Shown here: one piece after another, positions 21,650 to 32,308 of the stretch
Numbering within the stretch: position 1 is the stretch's first letter
Layout of the letters: the number at the start of each line of letters is the position of its first letter
Assembly (NCBI GenBank): GCA_009667805.1
Contig: CM019063.1
Location: 190,956,661 to 191,020,660, forward strand
Source: Leptobrachium leishanense
Taxonomy: Eukaryota > Chordata > Amphibia > Anura > Megophryidae
Length of the DNA: 64,000 nucleotides
Reading direction: 5' to 3'
Position numbers and translations under genes: made by a program
Notes under the pieces: generated by a model
The model's database searches: none
What the model saw: only the letters and a program-made list of their open reading frames with translations
What the model was told of the DNA's origin: nothing

Positions 21650-21734
21650 AAAAGTCACTGGTCTGGTCTCTGAACCTTTCAAGAGTGCTCACCCCAGACA
21701 GCAATTGCACCCGCTACCTGTTTCCCAGCTCACA
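21650..21734 (+). repeat. 3' LTR of the Gmr1-type element, last part
   Basis: AAAAGTCACTGGTCTGGTCT to CCCAGCTCACA matches the end of the 5' LTR at 13542-13626. Confidence 0.9.
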
Positions 21735-21815
21735 GTACATTTGTTATTCGATCTCACCCATTGTACAGCGCTATGGAACTTGTTAGCACTTTATAAATAC
21801 TTGTAACTGACATTC
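21735..21815 (+). repeat. LINE 3' tail (CCCATTGTACAGCGCTATGG type)
   Basis: TTGTACAGCGCTATGGAACT and TTTATAAATACTTGTAACTG form the tail also seen at 22750-22800, 32255-32304 and 40425-40460. It is likely the 3' end of an L2-like LINE. Confidence 0.6.
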
Positions 21816-22379
21816 TTTGTTATTGTTCTTTGTCAATTCTCAAAAAACAAAAAGGAAGAAAAAATAACATTCATACATTGAAACGTACAACTTAGCACAC
21901 ACAATAGGAGGAGGTACAGGCAAAAAAGTGTGAGCTTGAGAGAGGGAAAGTGAGCAGTAATGGTGAACCTTGAGACCCCAGATATTTTCAAACTACATAT
22001 CCCATTTTGCTTAGTCACGCATTAGGCTGACGAAGCATCTGGGTTGCCAAGGTTCACTGCCTTAGGGCAATAGCAAGGAATGAGGAGGAACCTGAGGAAT
22101 AGGAACCAAAGAAAGTAAAGGAAAACCAATGGGAGAAAAAAAAGATATTCAAGTCTACGTTTTATAAATTTTATTAAAAAATGGTATGCTAGGGATACTT
22201 TAAGTAGCTGTAAATCAGCCACCAGGTGAGATACAGAGCTGCGAGTGTTCTGGTGCTGATTGTAAAGCGCTTTCAGATGATATACAACAAAATGGGTTTA
22301 ACTATTATTTTCATTTTATATAAATAATTCAAACTGAGATTTTTCATTCAGTTCTCTTTTATTCTGTTATAAAATCTCA
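21816..22379. other. No gene or clear repeat seen
   Basis: AT-rich intergenic or intronic sequence. Short open frames here look random. Confidence 0.5.
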
Positions 22380-22815
22380 TCTGCTTTTATCTTCTCCTGG
22401 TACCTGTACCCTTCACTCTCGCCGTCTGGATTTTTCCCAAGCTGCCCCCTATTTATGGAACTCCCTCATAACAATCGATTCTACCTGTGCCTCCAGCCTT
22501 TCAAGACGTCCCTAAAAAACATTATTTCAGAGAGGCCTTTCAGATCACGACATAATCCCCCATGGCACATTTCATGATCCATTTCCCTTGAGGTCCCATG
22601 CACCCCATTACTTCTCATACTCTGCTATTTACCCTCAGCTCTGTGTGACACCCCTCTATTAGATTGTAAACTCCCTCAAGCATAGTCCTCTTTTTTCATT
22701 ATTTTCCATGTGTCAAACGTGTTTGTTACTTTTATGTTTAGTTTGTCCTACCCATTGCACAATGTTACAGAATATGTTGCCACTTTATCCACATGTACTA
22801 CTTACTACTTACTTT
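22380..22815 (+). mobile_element. L2-like LINE 3' end fragment
   Basis: The plus strand encodes remnants of the LINE C-terminal motif (PYLWNSL, LQPFKTSLKN), then a 3' UTR with TTAGATTGTAAACTCCCTCA and a tail CCTACCCATTGCACAATG. Heavily decayed. Confidence 0.6.
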
Positions 22816-23527
22816 GAAAATATAAAATAAGCCTCTTGTAATTCTTCTCCGACACTACAGAGCTCTATAGACAGTGGGGCGGTCTTGTAAAAATCGTGTT
22901 TAGTTCCCCCCCCTCCTCACACAATGCCCATTTGTACTTTGCTATTTTGATGGCACGGTGGTTCGTTGACGCTTTACATTATATTGTTACCCTTTACCAG
23001 ACAGGTAGTATTATCTTTAGTATAGCCTTTGCAGCAATGTGGTGACACCATTAGTTGCACAGCAAGAGAGTCAGCAAGACAGCCCATTTGCTAGTTGCCT
23101 TTATATTGCGAAAATTAATGATTGCCAAGGTATTTAAACTCAAGGCAATAACATATTTCACTGGGATGCATTAGGATCGGGTGCATTTCATTTTTAACAC
23201 ATGAAGACTACATCTTAGACTATTTACCACACTTAACTTTGTGTAGCTTTGTCTCCACCTACTTCTAGATATTAATGCCGCCCACAAGATTATTTGACCA
23301 AATTAAATTTGGAAAAACTTGTAACAAAACAGAAGGAAATCAGGAAACAATTACCTTTTCACGTCACTGAGAACCAGACCTCTGGGGCATGAAACGTTTC
23401 CAATTCCTTTTGTCTTTTTAAACTGCACAACGAGTCATTCTCCATGAATAAGAGCAATCGCTAGAAAGAACTTAAGATTGTATATACACATCGCAGCGCA
23501 TGGTAATTTAAGAACATAATAATAGGT
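22816..23527. other. No gene or clear repeat seen
   Basis: Unremarkable AT-rich sequence. Confidence 0.5.
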
Positions 23528-23601
23528 TGTGATGGTCTCAAAATGTTTATTAACCCTTTACTAACCACTGGGTGGATTGTGCCCGGCAGGTGTGTCTAAC
23601 C
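23528..23601 (+). repeat. Fragment of a second Gmr1-type LTR
   Basis: TGTGATGGTCTCAAAATG and GGATTGTGCCCGGCAGGT align with the first 75 bp of the 5' LTR at 13040. After 23601 the similarity stops. Confidence 0.75.
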
Positions 23602-24529
23602 GCCAGCTGCTGCTGCGGCCCCTCCTCTGGCCTGCATACGTAGCTGACGAACTGCGCACGACATTGGCTGCAGGGGGTCGGTTTCAGTTCAGGCCATTCC
23701 GCGGCACATGCTAGCTGGTGGGCAGGCCGAATGCAACCCATAGATGGCAGCAGGGTGTGCTATGCCATCCTGCGGCAATCAGACCCACCCGCCATGAGGA
23801 CAGCATAGTACGCCCCGTGGCGTTAAGAGGTTAATTAAAGCGCAGGGTTTATCACAGAAATTGTGTGTGATAAGAGCTTTACAAACATAAGATCGGAATA
23901 GCTAAACTCTCAATCTTGTCCAACTCTGCTAGTTTTCCATTTTTGCATAAAATATAAAATTCACATGTCAGGTCTCCACCACTCCCGTATAAGAGGATGA
24001 TTTCAAAATTAGTTTAAGATGTGTGGTTGTAATTCATGTCATGAAAATAAAAGAACAAGAAAGGAAAAGTATAAATAAAATGATCCGGCCACGATGGGTA
24101 CGTTGACGTAGTCAGAGCTGAATTTACATTTCGGGAGCCTGTAAGCACGAAAATCTAGAGCGTCCCAACACCCCCCCCCCCCCCCAGCGTCAAATCTGGG
24201 GGAAATATTTTGTTTAGGGGAAATCAAAAAAATGATTTGCATTTTAGAAAAATGCATTTCACGTTGCACTAGCATAAAAAGAAAGGTCAGAATCTGTTGC
24301 CTTAAAATTTGGCAAAAATGGAGCAGTATGTTAGGGCTCAGGTTTACCCTAACCCTAAAACAAGTACAACTAGTAACCTAATCCTAATCTCTAACCCTAG
24401 ATATGGAAAATGATGCTCCATTTTGGCCTGGAGCAACCAAAATTCTGGGCATCAAAATTCGGCTGAGTTTCTTTTTCAAGATGCAACTTTTTTAGCACTT
24501 CATTTTTTGAAGCAAAAAAAACCTCACAG

Positions 24530-24915
24530 TAAAGTGTGCTGTGCATGAGTGTGAGTTTTATTGCGTGTACCACAGCACTTCACAGCAATAAAACTCACAT
24601 TCATACACAGCACACATTACTGTGAGCTTTATTGCTGTGGAGCTCTGTGATACACTCATACACAAGGCACATTACTATACCACATCGTTCCACAGCAATG
24701 AAACTCACAGTAATGTGCAGTGTGTATGAGTGTATCACAGAGCTCCACAGCAATAAAACTCAGTTATGTGCAGTGTGTATGAGTGTGAGTTTTATTGCTG
24801 TGGAATTCTGTGATACAGTAATGTGCAGTGTGTATGAGTGTATCACAGAACTCAAAAGCAATAAAACTCACACTCAAACACACTGCACATTACTGTGAGT
24901 TTTATTGCTGTTCGC
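24530..24915. repeat. Modular array of alternately inverted repeats
   Basis: Modules CAGCAATAAAACTCACA, GTAATGTGCAGTGTGTATGA and TATCACAGAGCTCCACAG recur five or more times, on both strands, often joined head to head. A single-module relative is at 61080-61170. Confidence 0.85.
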
Positions 24916-25196
24916 CCATATAGGTGTATAATATGGTTGTATATGATCTATATACAGTTGTTTGGGTATAGGGGTGCATCTTGAGGAGTGTATAAATATG
25001 TGTGTGTGTTTCTCTATCACGGTAGATGAAAGTAAACTGCTCAACTTGAAAAAAAATTTTGTCCCAGTCTGGGCCTGGGCGACAGTGATTTATTGATAAT
25101 GCATTATTACAAATTTTAATATGCTAGCAGATATAGTTTGCCATTTCTTGTCAAAAAAGCCCAAGTAAAGGAAATATAACGATGAAATCTACTCAC

Positions 25197-25375
25197 CATC
25201 CCAAACTGCATGAAGATGTTCCAGATGTAGTTCTACTTGTCTGCTTGTTGTCAACAGACCCCCACAAATTATCACTATCATCAATAGGCAGCAGCCTAAA
25301 GGAGGCCCTCGAGCCATCTGTAACCATCTCTGCATCTCCATTAAGGGGCTTGCGATTTATAAAGCCAAGTTTTGC
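25197..25375 (-). CDS. Unidentified spliced exon
   Basis: A 179-nt segment on the minus strand follows TTGCATTTCAG and ends at GATG, then GTGAGTAG. One frame is fully open between these sites and encodes FINRKPLNGDAEM, SFRLLPIDDSDNLWGSV and a Ser/Thr-rich end. The composition is that of a real soluble protein, not of a known repeat. It starts in phase 0 and ends in phase 2, so it cannot join directly to the RHBDD3 exon at 11999. I do not recognise the gene. It could be a nested gene, an alternative 5' exon, or a captured genomic fragment. Confidence 0.5.
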
Positions 25376-26078
25376 CTGAAATGCAAAACAGACAATAGTT
25401 CCACATAGCCATAACCATGTTTCATGTAGCAAACCTAACTAGAAATGGAAACAATAAACCAATGTCAGGAACATATGCCTGCCCACCATATTTTACATGA
25501 AAGGCATAGATGTGGTATAAACATAATACTATAAAATTCCTGCATTAAATTCCTGATTGATGGAATGCAGTATAGAATATTAGTTGTCATTCTGTTTCTT
25601 GTGTCTGCGTATGTGCCAAGTTACAAAATGAGTTACAAGATGCTTTCCTTAAGTTAAATGAGCTTTCAAATTGAATCCAAGTATCGTGGACACAGGGTTG
25701 AAGGGCAGGGGATTCCTATTGTTTGGATGAGAGTCTTACAGTGTATTCTTTATTTTGTTGCATAATGTAATATATTTCAAGTTATTTTTGGACTACCCAC
25801 TGATCAGAAAACACTTTTCAGGTTGATTACTTGGGGCCCCCGGAAGCTAGCACAGCACAATTTAGTGCACAGATAGCATGGGTTTGGGGTAGCTGGTCAG
25901 GGTGAGGTGATATAGCCCATTTTATTACCATATTATTCGAAATACAGTCTTTAATCCTGCTGTGAGGTAAAGGCTGTACTCACTGACTATAATTCAACTT
26001 CAAAAATATCAGAAGTTGAAATTAACAGAGGTGCTCAGTCGGAGTACCAGGGGCTGTTACACCAGCATCCCACACAAT
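25376..26078. other. No gene or clear repeat seen
   Basis: The first bases hold the polypyrimidine tract for the exon at 25197-25375 (minus strand). Nothing else was recognised. Confidence 0.5.
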
Positions 26079-26208
26079 GGACCCTATTACAACCCTGGTA
26101 TAAACTTAACCAGAACTGTTGTAAACGTAGTAACTCCATAGACGTCAGTGGCTCTGGGAAGTTTACAACAGCTCTGGCTAAGTTTACACCAGGGTTGGAA
26201 TGGAGCCC
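26079..26208. mobile_element. Small foldback MITE, second copy
   Basis: Begins GGACCCTATTACAACCCTGG and ends CCAGGGTTGGAATGGAGCCC, inverted. The core AACTTAACCAGAACTGTTGT is shared with 9421-9522. Confidence 0.7.
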
Positions 26209-26404
26209 AATGTGTAAAGATCCTTTAACCAAAATAACCTAAAAAAAAAAAATCCAACTTAGATATATCTTCGCATAATCCTTCCAGAATCCTCCTCCAA
26301 CAGTCTATCCATAAAAGACAGCCACAGGTTAACCAAAATGTAAAGAAGCCTTCATCGTCATCCAGGGATCACTTCCAAAACAGAAAGCAGCCAGAGGTTG
26401 GCCG

Positions 26405-26670
26405 TTACATTAAAGAACTTCCAGTCTGGGTGGAGTAGAGGTAACATCACTGCTCTGCATGGAGAGAGCCTGTGGAGACATGAGTTCGATCCCAGCGAGC
26501 AACCTCTCCAGTAAGTGTCCTTGGACAAGACACCTGTAGCGCTCACTCCCGGAGGAGCCACTGAATTTGAACCTCGGGTCAGTCTCCCCGCACTAGGGAA
26601 TAAATATACTCCAGCACCGTTGTGGATTTTATAAATTATATAGTTTACTAGAATAAATGGCATATAATGA
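26405..26670 (+). repeat. tRNA-derived SINE
   Basis: TGGAGTAGAGGTAACATCAC resembles an A-box region and GAGTTCGATCCCAGC matches the B box, about 55 bp apart. A tail with GTCCTTGGACAAGACACCTG follows. It is not a working tRNA gene: the cloverleaf arms are not intact. Confidence 0.65.
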
Positions 26671-26706
26671 ATAACACGGTGTTCGTAGATATATTTACAG
26701 TACTTC

Positions 26707-26866
26707 GTAATGCGGGAAACGCGCAGCGGAAAAGAAATACGATGCTTCGTATTTCGAGGAAACGCGCAGCGGAAAAGAAATACAAGGTTTCGTAATTCGA
26801 GAAACGCGCAGCGGAAAATAAATACGATGTTTCGTTATTCGAGAAACGCGCAGCGGAAAATAAATG
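26707..26866. repeat. About 42-bp minisatellite, four units
   Basis: Each unit contains GAAACGCGCAGCGGAAAA and a TTCGTAATTCGA-like spacer. Units start near 26716, 26758, 26800 and 26842. Confidence 0.9.
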
Positions 26867-26934
26867 GAAAATTATCTTTAACCCCTTTTTGATTGGGGAG
26901 TGAGTCCCGCACAGGTTGTGTCCCGGAATGTAGG

Positions 26935-26957
26935 TGTGTGTGTGTGTGTGTGTGTGT
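26935..26957. repeat. (GT)n microsatellite
   Basis: Uninterrupted TG run. Confidence 0.95.
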
Positions 26958-27655
26958 TATGGTACCCGGGTACACTATTCAACTGGCCAGTGAATTGCTT
27001 AAGAGGTATCTTCGACTAGTCAAGTTGGGGCCCTGTGGGTTTTGGAAACAAACAGCAGCGTGCTTTCTTGGTTTTACAACGGCCTAGAAGGCCTCTCACC
27101 CATCCGCCAGATACTTGAGGCTCCGCTTGACCCAGGACGTCTCTCCGCTCGATATTGACTGGGGTTCTCTTGGCTTCTGGATCCGCTGTCTGGCTTTCTG
27201 CTCCTGCCGTGACTTGTCCAGCTTACCGCCTGCTCTCCCAGTCCGATCGACCTGCGGTACTCCTAACTCGGGGTCCTCTGGCTTCCTCAATAGCAGCCTG
27301 GGTAATCTTGTGGATCACTGGGTCTCCCTTTGGTAAGGCTGGGTAACCCGACCTGTAACTCCGTTAGGCCGCACCTGTGCTCCGGCCTGGACACTGTTAC
27401 GTTCTGCAGCACTGTGTCTTGTCTCTCTCACTTCCTGGTGCGCTCTGCCAGCTCTCCCCACAAGGCTCAGGATGTAAGTCTCTGTGTCCCACCCACTTCC
27501 TGTGTCCGTTCCCAAAGCATGCCGGGAAATGTAGTCCCAATGTAATATTCAGTGTCTCACATTGCGCTCGTCTCCCTCCGGTGGCCAAAAATAGGTACTG
27601 CCACAATAAGGAATTAAACACAGCGCTACACACCTAACAGTACATACTCGCCACC
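26958..27655. other. GC-richer segment, nothing recognised
   Basis: Contains several short open frames on both strands but no conserved peptide and no splice-bounded exon that I could support. Confidence 0.4.
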
Positions 27656-27716
27656 CAGGACATACTTGAAAACAAGAGAAATCTCAATGTATCCTTCCTG
27701 GTAAAATCCTTTCTCA
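27656..27716 (-). repeat. Short dispersed repeat (TTTTACCAGGAAG type), reversed copy
   Basis: Reads CATACTTGAAAACAAGAGAA and CTTCCTGGTAAAATCC, the reverse complement of the unit at 4392-4469. Confidence 0.65.
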
Positions 27717-28497
27717 AAAAAAAAAAATCCAGTCTTTGTCATCAAGAGGTCACAACCTCGGTGTAAGCTCCACAGGACACTGGTGTGCAACGCAACTATT
27801 GTATTTTTTGTTATAAATCATTTACTGTCATTCTTCAGAGTAATAAAATGTTTTATATGTAATGTATGTCTACCATTACGAATAAATTATACAAATATGT
27901 GACATGATGCCCTGGCTCCCCAAGTGAACCACCTTGCCGTGTCCAACAGAACAGAATATCAGATTTGCCATAGTAAAAACTAATCTACAAACATTCAGAG
28001 CAATAAATACCTTCAAGTCAACAGAAAGCACATTGATGCTGGTTCCCTTTCAAAAATGATACTGCAATATTAGTGTAAAATATGAAATCAGGACTATGAG
28101 GCAGTAGCAGTGATAAGAGACTTGTCGTCTCACAGTCAATCAGTCCTTCATATTGAATTTGAGGGGGACATGTCCATTTTTCCTATGCAAAGAAAAAAAA
28201 AACACACACTGAATCACTTAGGATCTTCCCTCTGCGGGCTCCCGGTAACCCGTATACAATAAGAAGAAGGTAGAGGGTGATCCTACAACGAATTAAAATC
28301 ACTTAGAGGTGCATGTTAAATGAACAAATAGTATTTGTATCAATTCACGCACATCAAAAAACAAGACCGTTATCACCGTTCCATGGGTGCCTAGGACCTG
28401 GGGTATGGTTTCCTCCACAACCGGTGCACTTCAGAAACAATCAGCCAAGACCAAAGTTTCTCCAGTCAAAGGATTTTATTAATAAAAATAAAGATAA
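27717..28497. other. No gene or clear repeat seen
   Basis: AT-rich sequence leading to the ribozyme-like segment. Confidence 0.45.
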
Positions 28498-28556
28498 GAC
28501 TGCTCACGCTCGACGCGTTTCGTCAAAAGACTTCACCAGGAGAAATATGTGCAGTC
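28498..28556 (-). ncRNA. Hammerhead ribozyme-like motif, one core change
   Basis: Minus strand: stem I distal pair GACTGC/GCAGTC, proximal CTC/GAG, core CUGGUGA (consensus CUGAUGA), stem II GUC/GAC with a UUUU loop, GAAAC, and cleavage triplet in GCGUC. Stem III is only ACG/CGU without a loop. The A to G core change probably abolishes activity. One extra A precedes stem II, as in the 44.3-kb pair. Confidence 0.6.
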
Positions 28557-29404
28557 ATAAGTTACATGGTTAAAAAATAAAAATGTACATTTTTCCGACA
28601 GACCCATTATCTGTGCAGAGTACAGCTTGTGCAGCACTAAAGTACAACAAAGCACCCACCTGGCCTTGGAGTAGAATGTGGATGTTCTGGATCGTAGGAG
28701 GATAAAAGCCTTTCTTTAGTCCATTCATTCAGTTTATATATTATTTCATACCAATTTCAGTACTTTATGTTCTGTACACATGATTAAAAAAATAAAATGT
28801 TAAGGAAGACAAATGTGAATGAAGGAGGGCAAACTTGACACACGATAACAATCCATGTATGTCAGTAAATACATCTAAAACAACTGTGCAGAAAATAATT
28901 TGAATTACCAGCTGAACCACATATCCAGAGGTGATCTAAATTCTAATTAGATATTGATGCATATTTGAATAAAAAATAACACAGTACAAGACAATATGTT
29001 AAATAAAACTTAAGCACATCACAATCTGACTGGAAAAAGGACAACTATCACAAGTATTAGATGCAGTCAGTATACATAGTGCCCAAACCAAAGGAAATCA
29101 GGCACATTATTACATTAAGTGCAAGGTTTCTGCTAGAAAAGCAGCCTTTCTCAAGCATTTCCCGAGCAACTGCATTAACAAGGCCTCAGCTTTTCTCGTA
29201 AAAAAAATAGAGTTTCCCTTTTCATGCCCTTAGATAATTGGGCAGAGTCTGCTGACACAGCCTCTGCCTAATTCGTTTTTCTTTTCGGGTGATTTTTACT
29301 CCCTTGCCCCGTGCAGCTCCTCCTCATCGGCTTGGGGACTCGCAAACCCAGGACTCCCTGAAACTATAGAACGCAATCTGTGCACCTACGCAACTTGCAT
29401 AGCA
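28557..29404. other. No gene or clear repeat seen
   Basis: AT-rich, no recognisable feature. Confidence 0.45.
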
Positions 29405-29410
29405 TAGAAC

Positions 29411-29550
29411 AGTGATGGCAAACATATGGCACATGGGCACGCCACAGCTGGCACGCGGGCCATAAATTCACCATCGCTATTATCAGGCCCAGACTGGCCA
29501 TCGGTTGTACCTTGCCGGTTGGTGCCCTGTGTAGGCCATCTGTGGCCTGG
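29411..29550. repeat. hAT-type MITE fragment (CAGTGATGGCAAAC)
   Basis: ACAGTGATGGCAAACATATG and GGCACATGGGCACGCCACAG are typical of a hAT-like terminus. The other end was not located. Confidence 0.5.
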
Positions 29551-29982
29551 GGCACTGCTCTAATTCAGAAATAACCTTAGTTAACTTACCCCTCTATCAG
29601 GAGGGCCACGTACCCGCGAGTGGCCGCATGCATCTGTGCTTAAACATGCCTCTTGTACTCTCAGCTACGCTCCCGAAGATCATGTAAAGATAAGTGTAAC
29701 ATCTTGCAGGAGCAGAGTCGAGAGTGCGAGAAGCACGTCCAAGCACAGATGCAGGCGGCCGCTCACAGGTACGCGTCCGTCGGCTGAAGAGTGCCCATCA
29801 GTGAGGGGAGATCCCAGCGATTAGCTGATCTGTGCCTGTAACTTTTCACTAAGTTTGGGGCGATTTGTGGCTTCGGGCATTCTCCTGCGGCATACCACTA
29901 GCAGCCATCTCAGATGTTCCCACGACACCTCAAGCGCGTTGTGGGTTCTGCCACCTCTGCACAACCGCCTACCAAGTAAACG

Positions 29983-30720
29983 ATGGGGAAAAATCTAGGA
30001 AGAGATCCTGCCAGTCGCAGGGCCCCCGCCAGCAGGATATCCAAGACTCCATGGGGACAACCGTCATCGGCGCCGCAAGGTGTCCCCAACGTGCCTGACG
30101 CAGGCTCCTCGGATAAAGATGGCCTTTTCTGGTTGGAGCCTGAGATGGCTCTTCATAAATCATCCAGAAGAGTCGACGAGTAGAGTGGGGACGGGTAGTT
30201 GGTCCCAGCTTTGTGAAGTCCTAGGTGAAGCAGAAACTGCAGAGTGCAGGCCACTGCGGCCCCAGTGCGACAGCTGCAAGCCCCCGGTCATCATCCAGTA
30301 GAGGAACGAGCAGATTGGACCATCTCCCGTCCCCAGGCTCTACGAAGTCCTCGGTGAAGCAGAAACTGCAGAGTGCAGGCAACTGTGGCCCCGTTGCGAC
30401 AGCTGCAAGCCCCTGGTCATGTCTGAGGACAAAGACAGAGACGACTACTTACCCTCCACAAAAGGAGATATCAGACGCATGATTACTGAGATGTGCACCC
30501 TCTGACGCTCGGACATTAAAGACCTGCGGGCTGATGTGGATGCTGCAAAGGACCAAATGGCTGATATTAAAGAGCAGGCCGAAAGCACCGAGGCAGCACA
30601 GACCCAACTTACAACTAAAATGGAGTCCCTGCAGGCCCTGGTGGACCTCCTCTCTGAGGCTGTTGCAATCATGGAGGGTCGACATCGTATGCGTAATGTA
30701 CGGATCAGGGGGAATCCCTG
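29983..30720 (+). pseudogene. L1/Tx1-like LINE ORF1 relic
   Basis: The plus strand encodes a broken ORF1: an N-terminal part from ATG at 29983, then a coiled coil (DIKDLRADVDAAKDQ, EAVAIMEGRHRMRNVRIRG) ending in the RNA-binding entry motif RxxNVRIRG. This motif is typical of L1-clade ORF1p, an RNA chaperone. Stops at 30181 and 30505 and a 132-bp-spaced duplication (30205-30297, 30337-30423) break it. No reverse transcriptase follows. Confidence 0.65.
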
Positions 30721-31699
30721 AAAAGATTTCTTCAAACGTTTTATTGGGATGTTACCTGGCTTGCTTCTCACATTCTATGGGCACCCTTTGGAGCACCTGA
30801 GATTTTTGTTCGCTGTCATCAGAGATGGACACCATTTAAGGTCGTATCCTGCAATCAGAGATGTGATTTCTTTCATAGACTCTACCCTTACTATTTCTTT
30901 CATAGATTCTACCTTACCCTTCAGGACACTGATGGCTAGGAGGCAATTTCTTAAAGTGCCAGCCTTTCTACAGAGCAAAGGGGTCCATTATAGGTGGGGG
31001 GGTAGCAGGTTCTCTACTCATCAGCCGTGATAATCTTTGTCACTTGGCTGCCACCCCTGAGGAGGGAAATTCAAATATCCGGGCTGCAGAGACACATATA
31101 TGTTTAGTTAAGAAAATAATTTACTCTATATGGAGGAAAACAAAGTAGTGGTAAGATATCAGAAAACATTAAATAATTTCATTTTTTGGTGGTAGGGTCT
31201 CTTTAATAATGGACCTCACATGGCTCTGTTGTCCATTATCAGCACAGATTAGGCCCAAGTAACTGCTGCAGGGGGCCAATCTACTAAAATCGATATTTCC
31301 CTGCGCAGTTGCTCTGAAGCGTATCAGATCTGTTGTGCATTTGAGGTTGGGAAAAGAATAGGGGGTCCAGCAGGATAGAAAAAATGCTTCCCTACTCTGC
31401 GCAATAAAAAAATAACACGCACTGTATATCGCTCTTAAGAAATAGATCTCCTGAGCCCACTTTGACAATCACACAAGGGATCTGTGGTTTTCACTCTAAA
31501 GGGTTATTCCAGCACTGGGCTGTCTCACAGCTGATCCAAGCTGGTGGCACTGCTACATCATGCCAAATCAGGCAGGGGGCTGGACAACCGCTTGAGTGTC
31601 CAGCTAGTTCAATGGCTCTATGCATGTGCTTTGAGAGCCAGTGGCTAGTCAGGAATGCATGTACCTACTTAATAATGGCCATACACAGTTTGGTGCCAA
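30721..31699. other. Unassigned, possibly LINE-derived
   Basis: No coding frame with known motifs. A short TTTCTTTCATAGA duplication lies at 30867 and 30894. Confidence 0.35.
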
Positions 31700-32213
31700 A
31701 TCCAGAACGCAGTGCAAATCTGCTGAATACCAACAGCGAAGTATCGGCTTGTGGAGTCCATAGGACTCCATGGAGCTTTGCGCGTCCCAGCTCTGAGCTC
31801 GCTTTCGCGAGATCAAGCAGTGCCGCGGCGTGATCGCAGAGGGAGGCTAGGTACTATTTGTCCCAGTCGCACTCTGCTCCCAGCGAGAAGAAGCAGCGGA
31901 TCACACTGCCCTTCTTGACGTGGGATAAAAGGTGAGTATGGGAGTTTTAGGGGGGGTTAAAGTGTGTTAAATTAATTTGCAAATGCAAAATCAATTAACA
32001 CCAGCTTTTAGGAGTTGTTAAAATTTGTCAATTTGCGTCCCAATGTTAACTTGCGCCTGCACTTTGCAATACCTCCTGTCTCGGGACATTAAAAATTGAT
32101 TGCGATCCCCATGTTAGAATAGGAGACAAAGTACAGTAAGCTCGCTCAAGCTGTGAAGCGCAAACTGATTTCACCCGAGTGTAGCGTCAACTGTGGAATA
32201 TCGAGCAGGGTCC
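31700..32213 (+). mobile_element. MITE family A, 5'-truncated copy
   Basis: Shares GGAGTCCATAGGACTCCATG, the AATTTGCAAATGCAAAATCA inverted pair and CCCCATGTTAGAATAGG with the copy at 8391-9123. It ends near GTGGAATATCGAGCAGGG. Confidence 0.6.
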
Positions 32214-32229
32214 TTTCTCCTACTGTTGT

Positions 32230-32304
32230 GTGTGTGTGTAACATGTATGTATATTTGATATTCTGTCTCTCCCATTGTACAGCACTAAGGAATTTTTTGG
32301 TGCT
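32230..32304 (+). repeat. LINE 3' tail interrupted by the 32.3-kb element
   Basis: CTCCCATTGTACAGCACTAA leads into GGTGCTTTAA at the left TTAA. The tail resumes as AAAATACTTGTAACTG after the right TTAA (34217-34220). Compare the intact tail at 21735-21815. Confidence 0.7.
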
Positions 32305-32308
32305 TTAA

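Larger units (their letters stand above)
13040..21734 (+). mobile_element. Gmr1-type Gypsy (Ty3) LTR retrotransposon, defective
   Basis: Direct repeats of LTR sequence flank a gag-protease, integrase, reverse transcriptase, RNase H series in that order. Integrase before RT is the hallmark of Gmr1-like elements of deuterostomes; ordinary Gypsy elements have it last. The copy is broken by frameshifts and stops, by a 1,922-bp solo LTR (15267-17188) and by a 1,434-bp hAT element (20208-21641). The 3' LTR lacks its first 270 bp or so. No matching target duplication is seen, in line with a rearranged 3' end. Confidence 0.9.

Noticed and set aside
24345..24400. Telomere-like CCCTAA motifs
   Set aside because: Only a few scattered, imperfect units; too weak to call an interstitial telomere.
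26415..26490. tRNA gene
   Set aside because: Box-like motifs are present but the arms do not pair as a cloverleaf and a SINE tail follows.
26710..26892. Repetitive open frame with RNAQRK units
   Set aside because: Product of the 42-bp minisatellite, without initiation context or splice sites.
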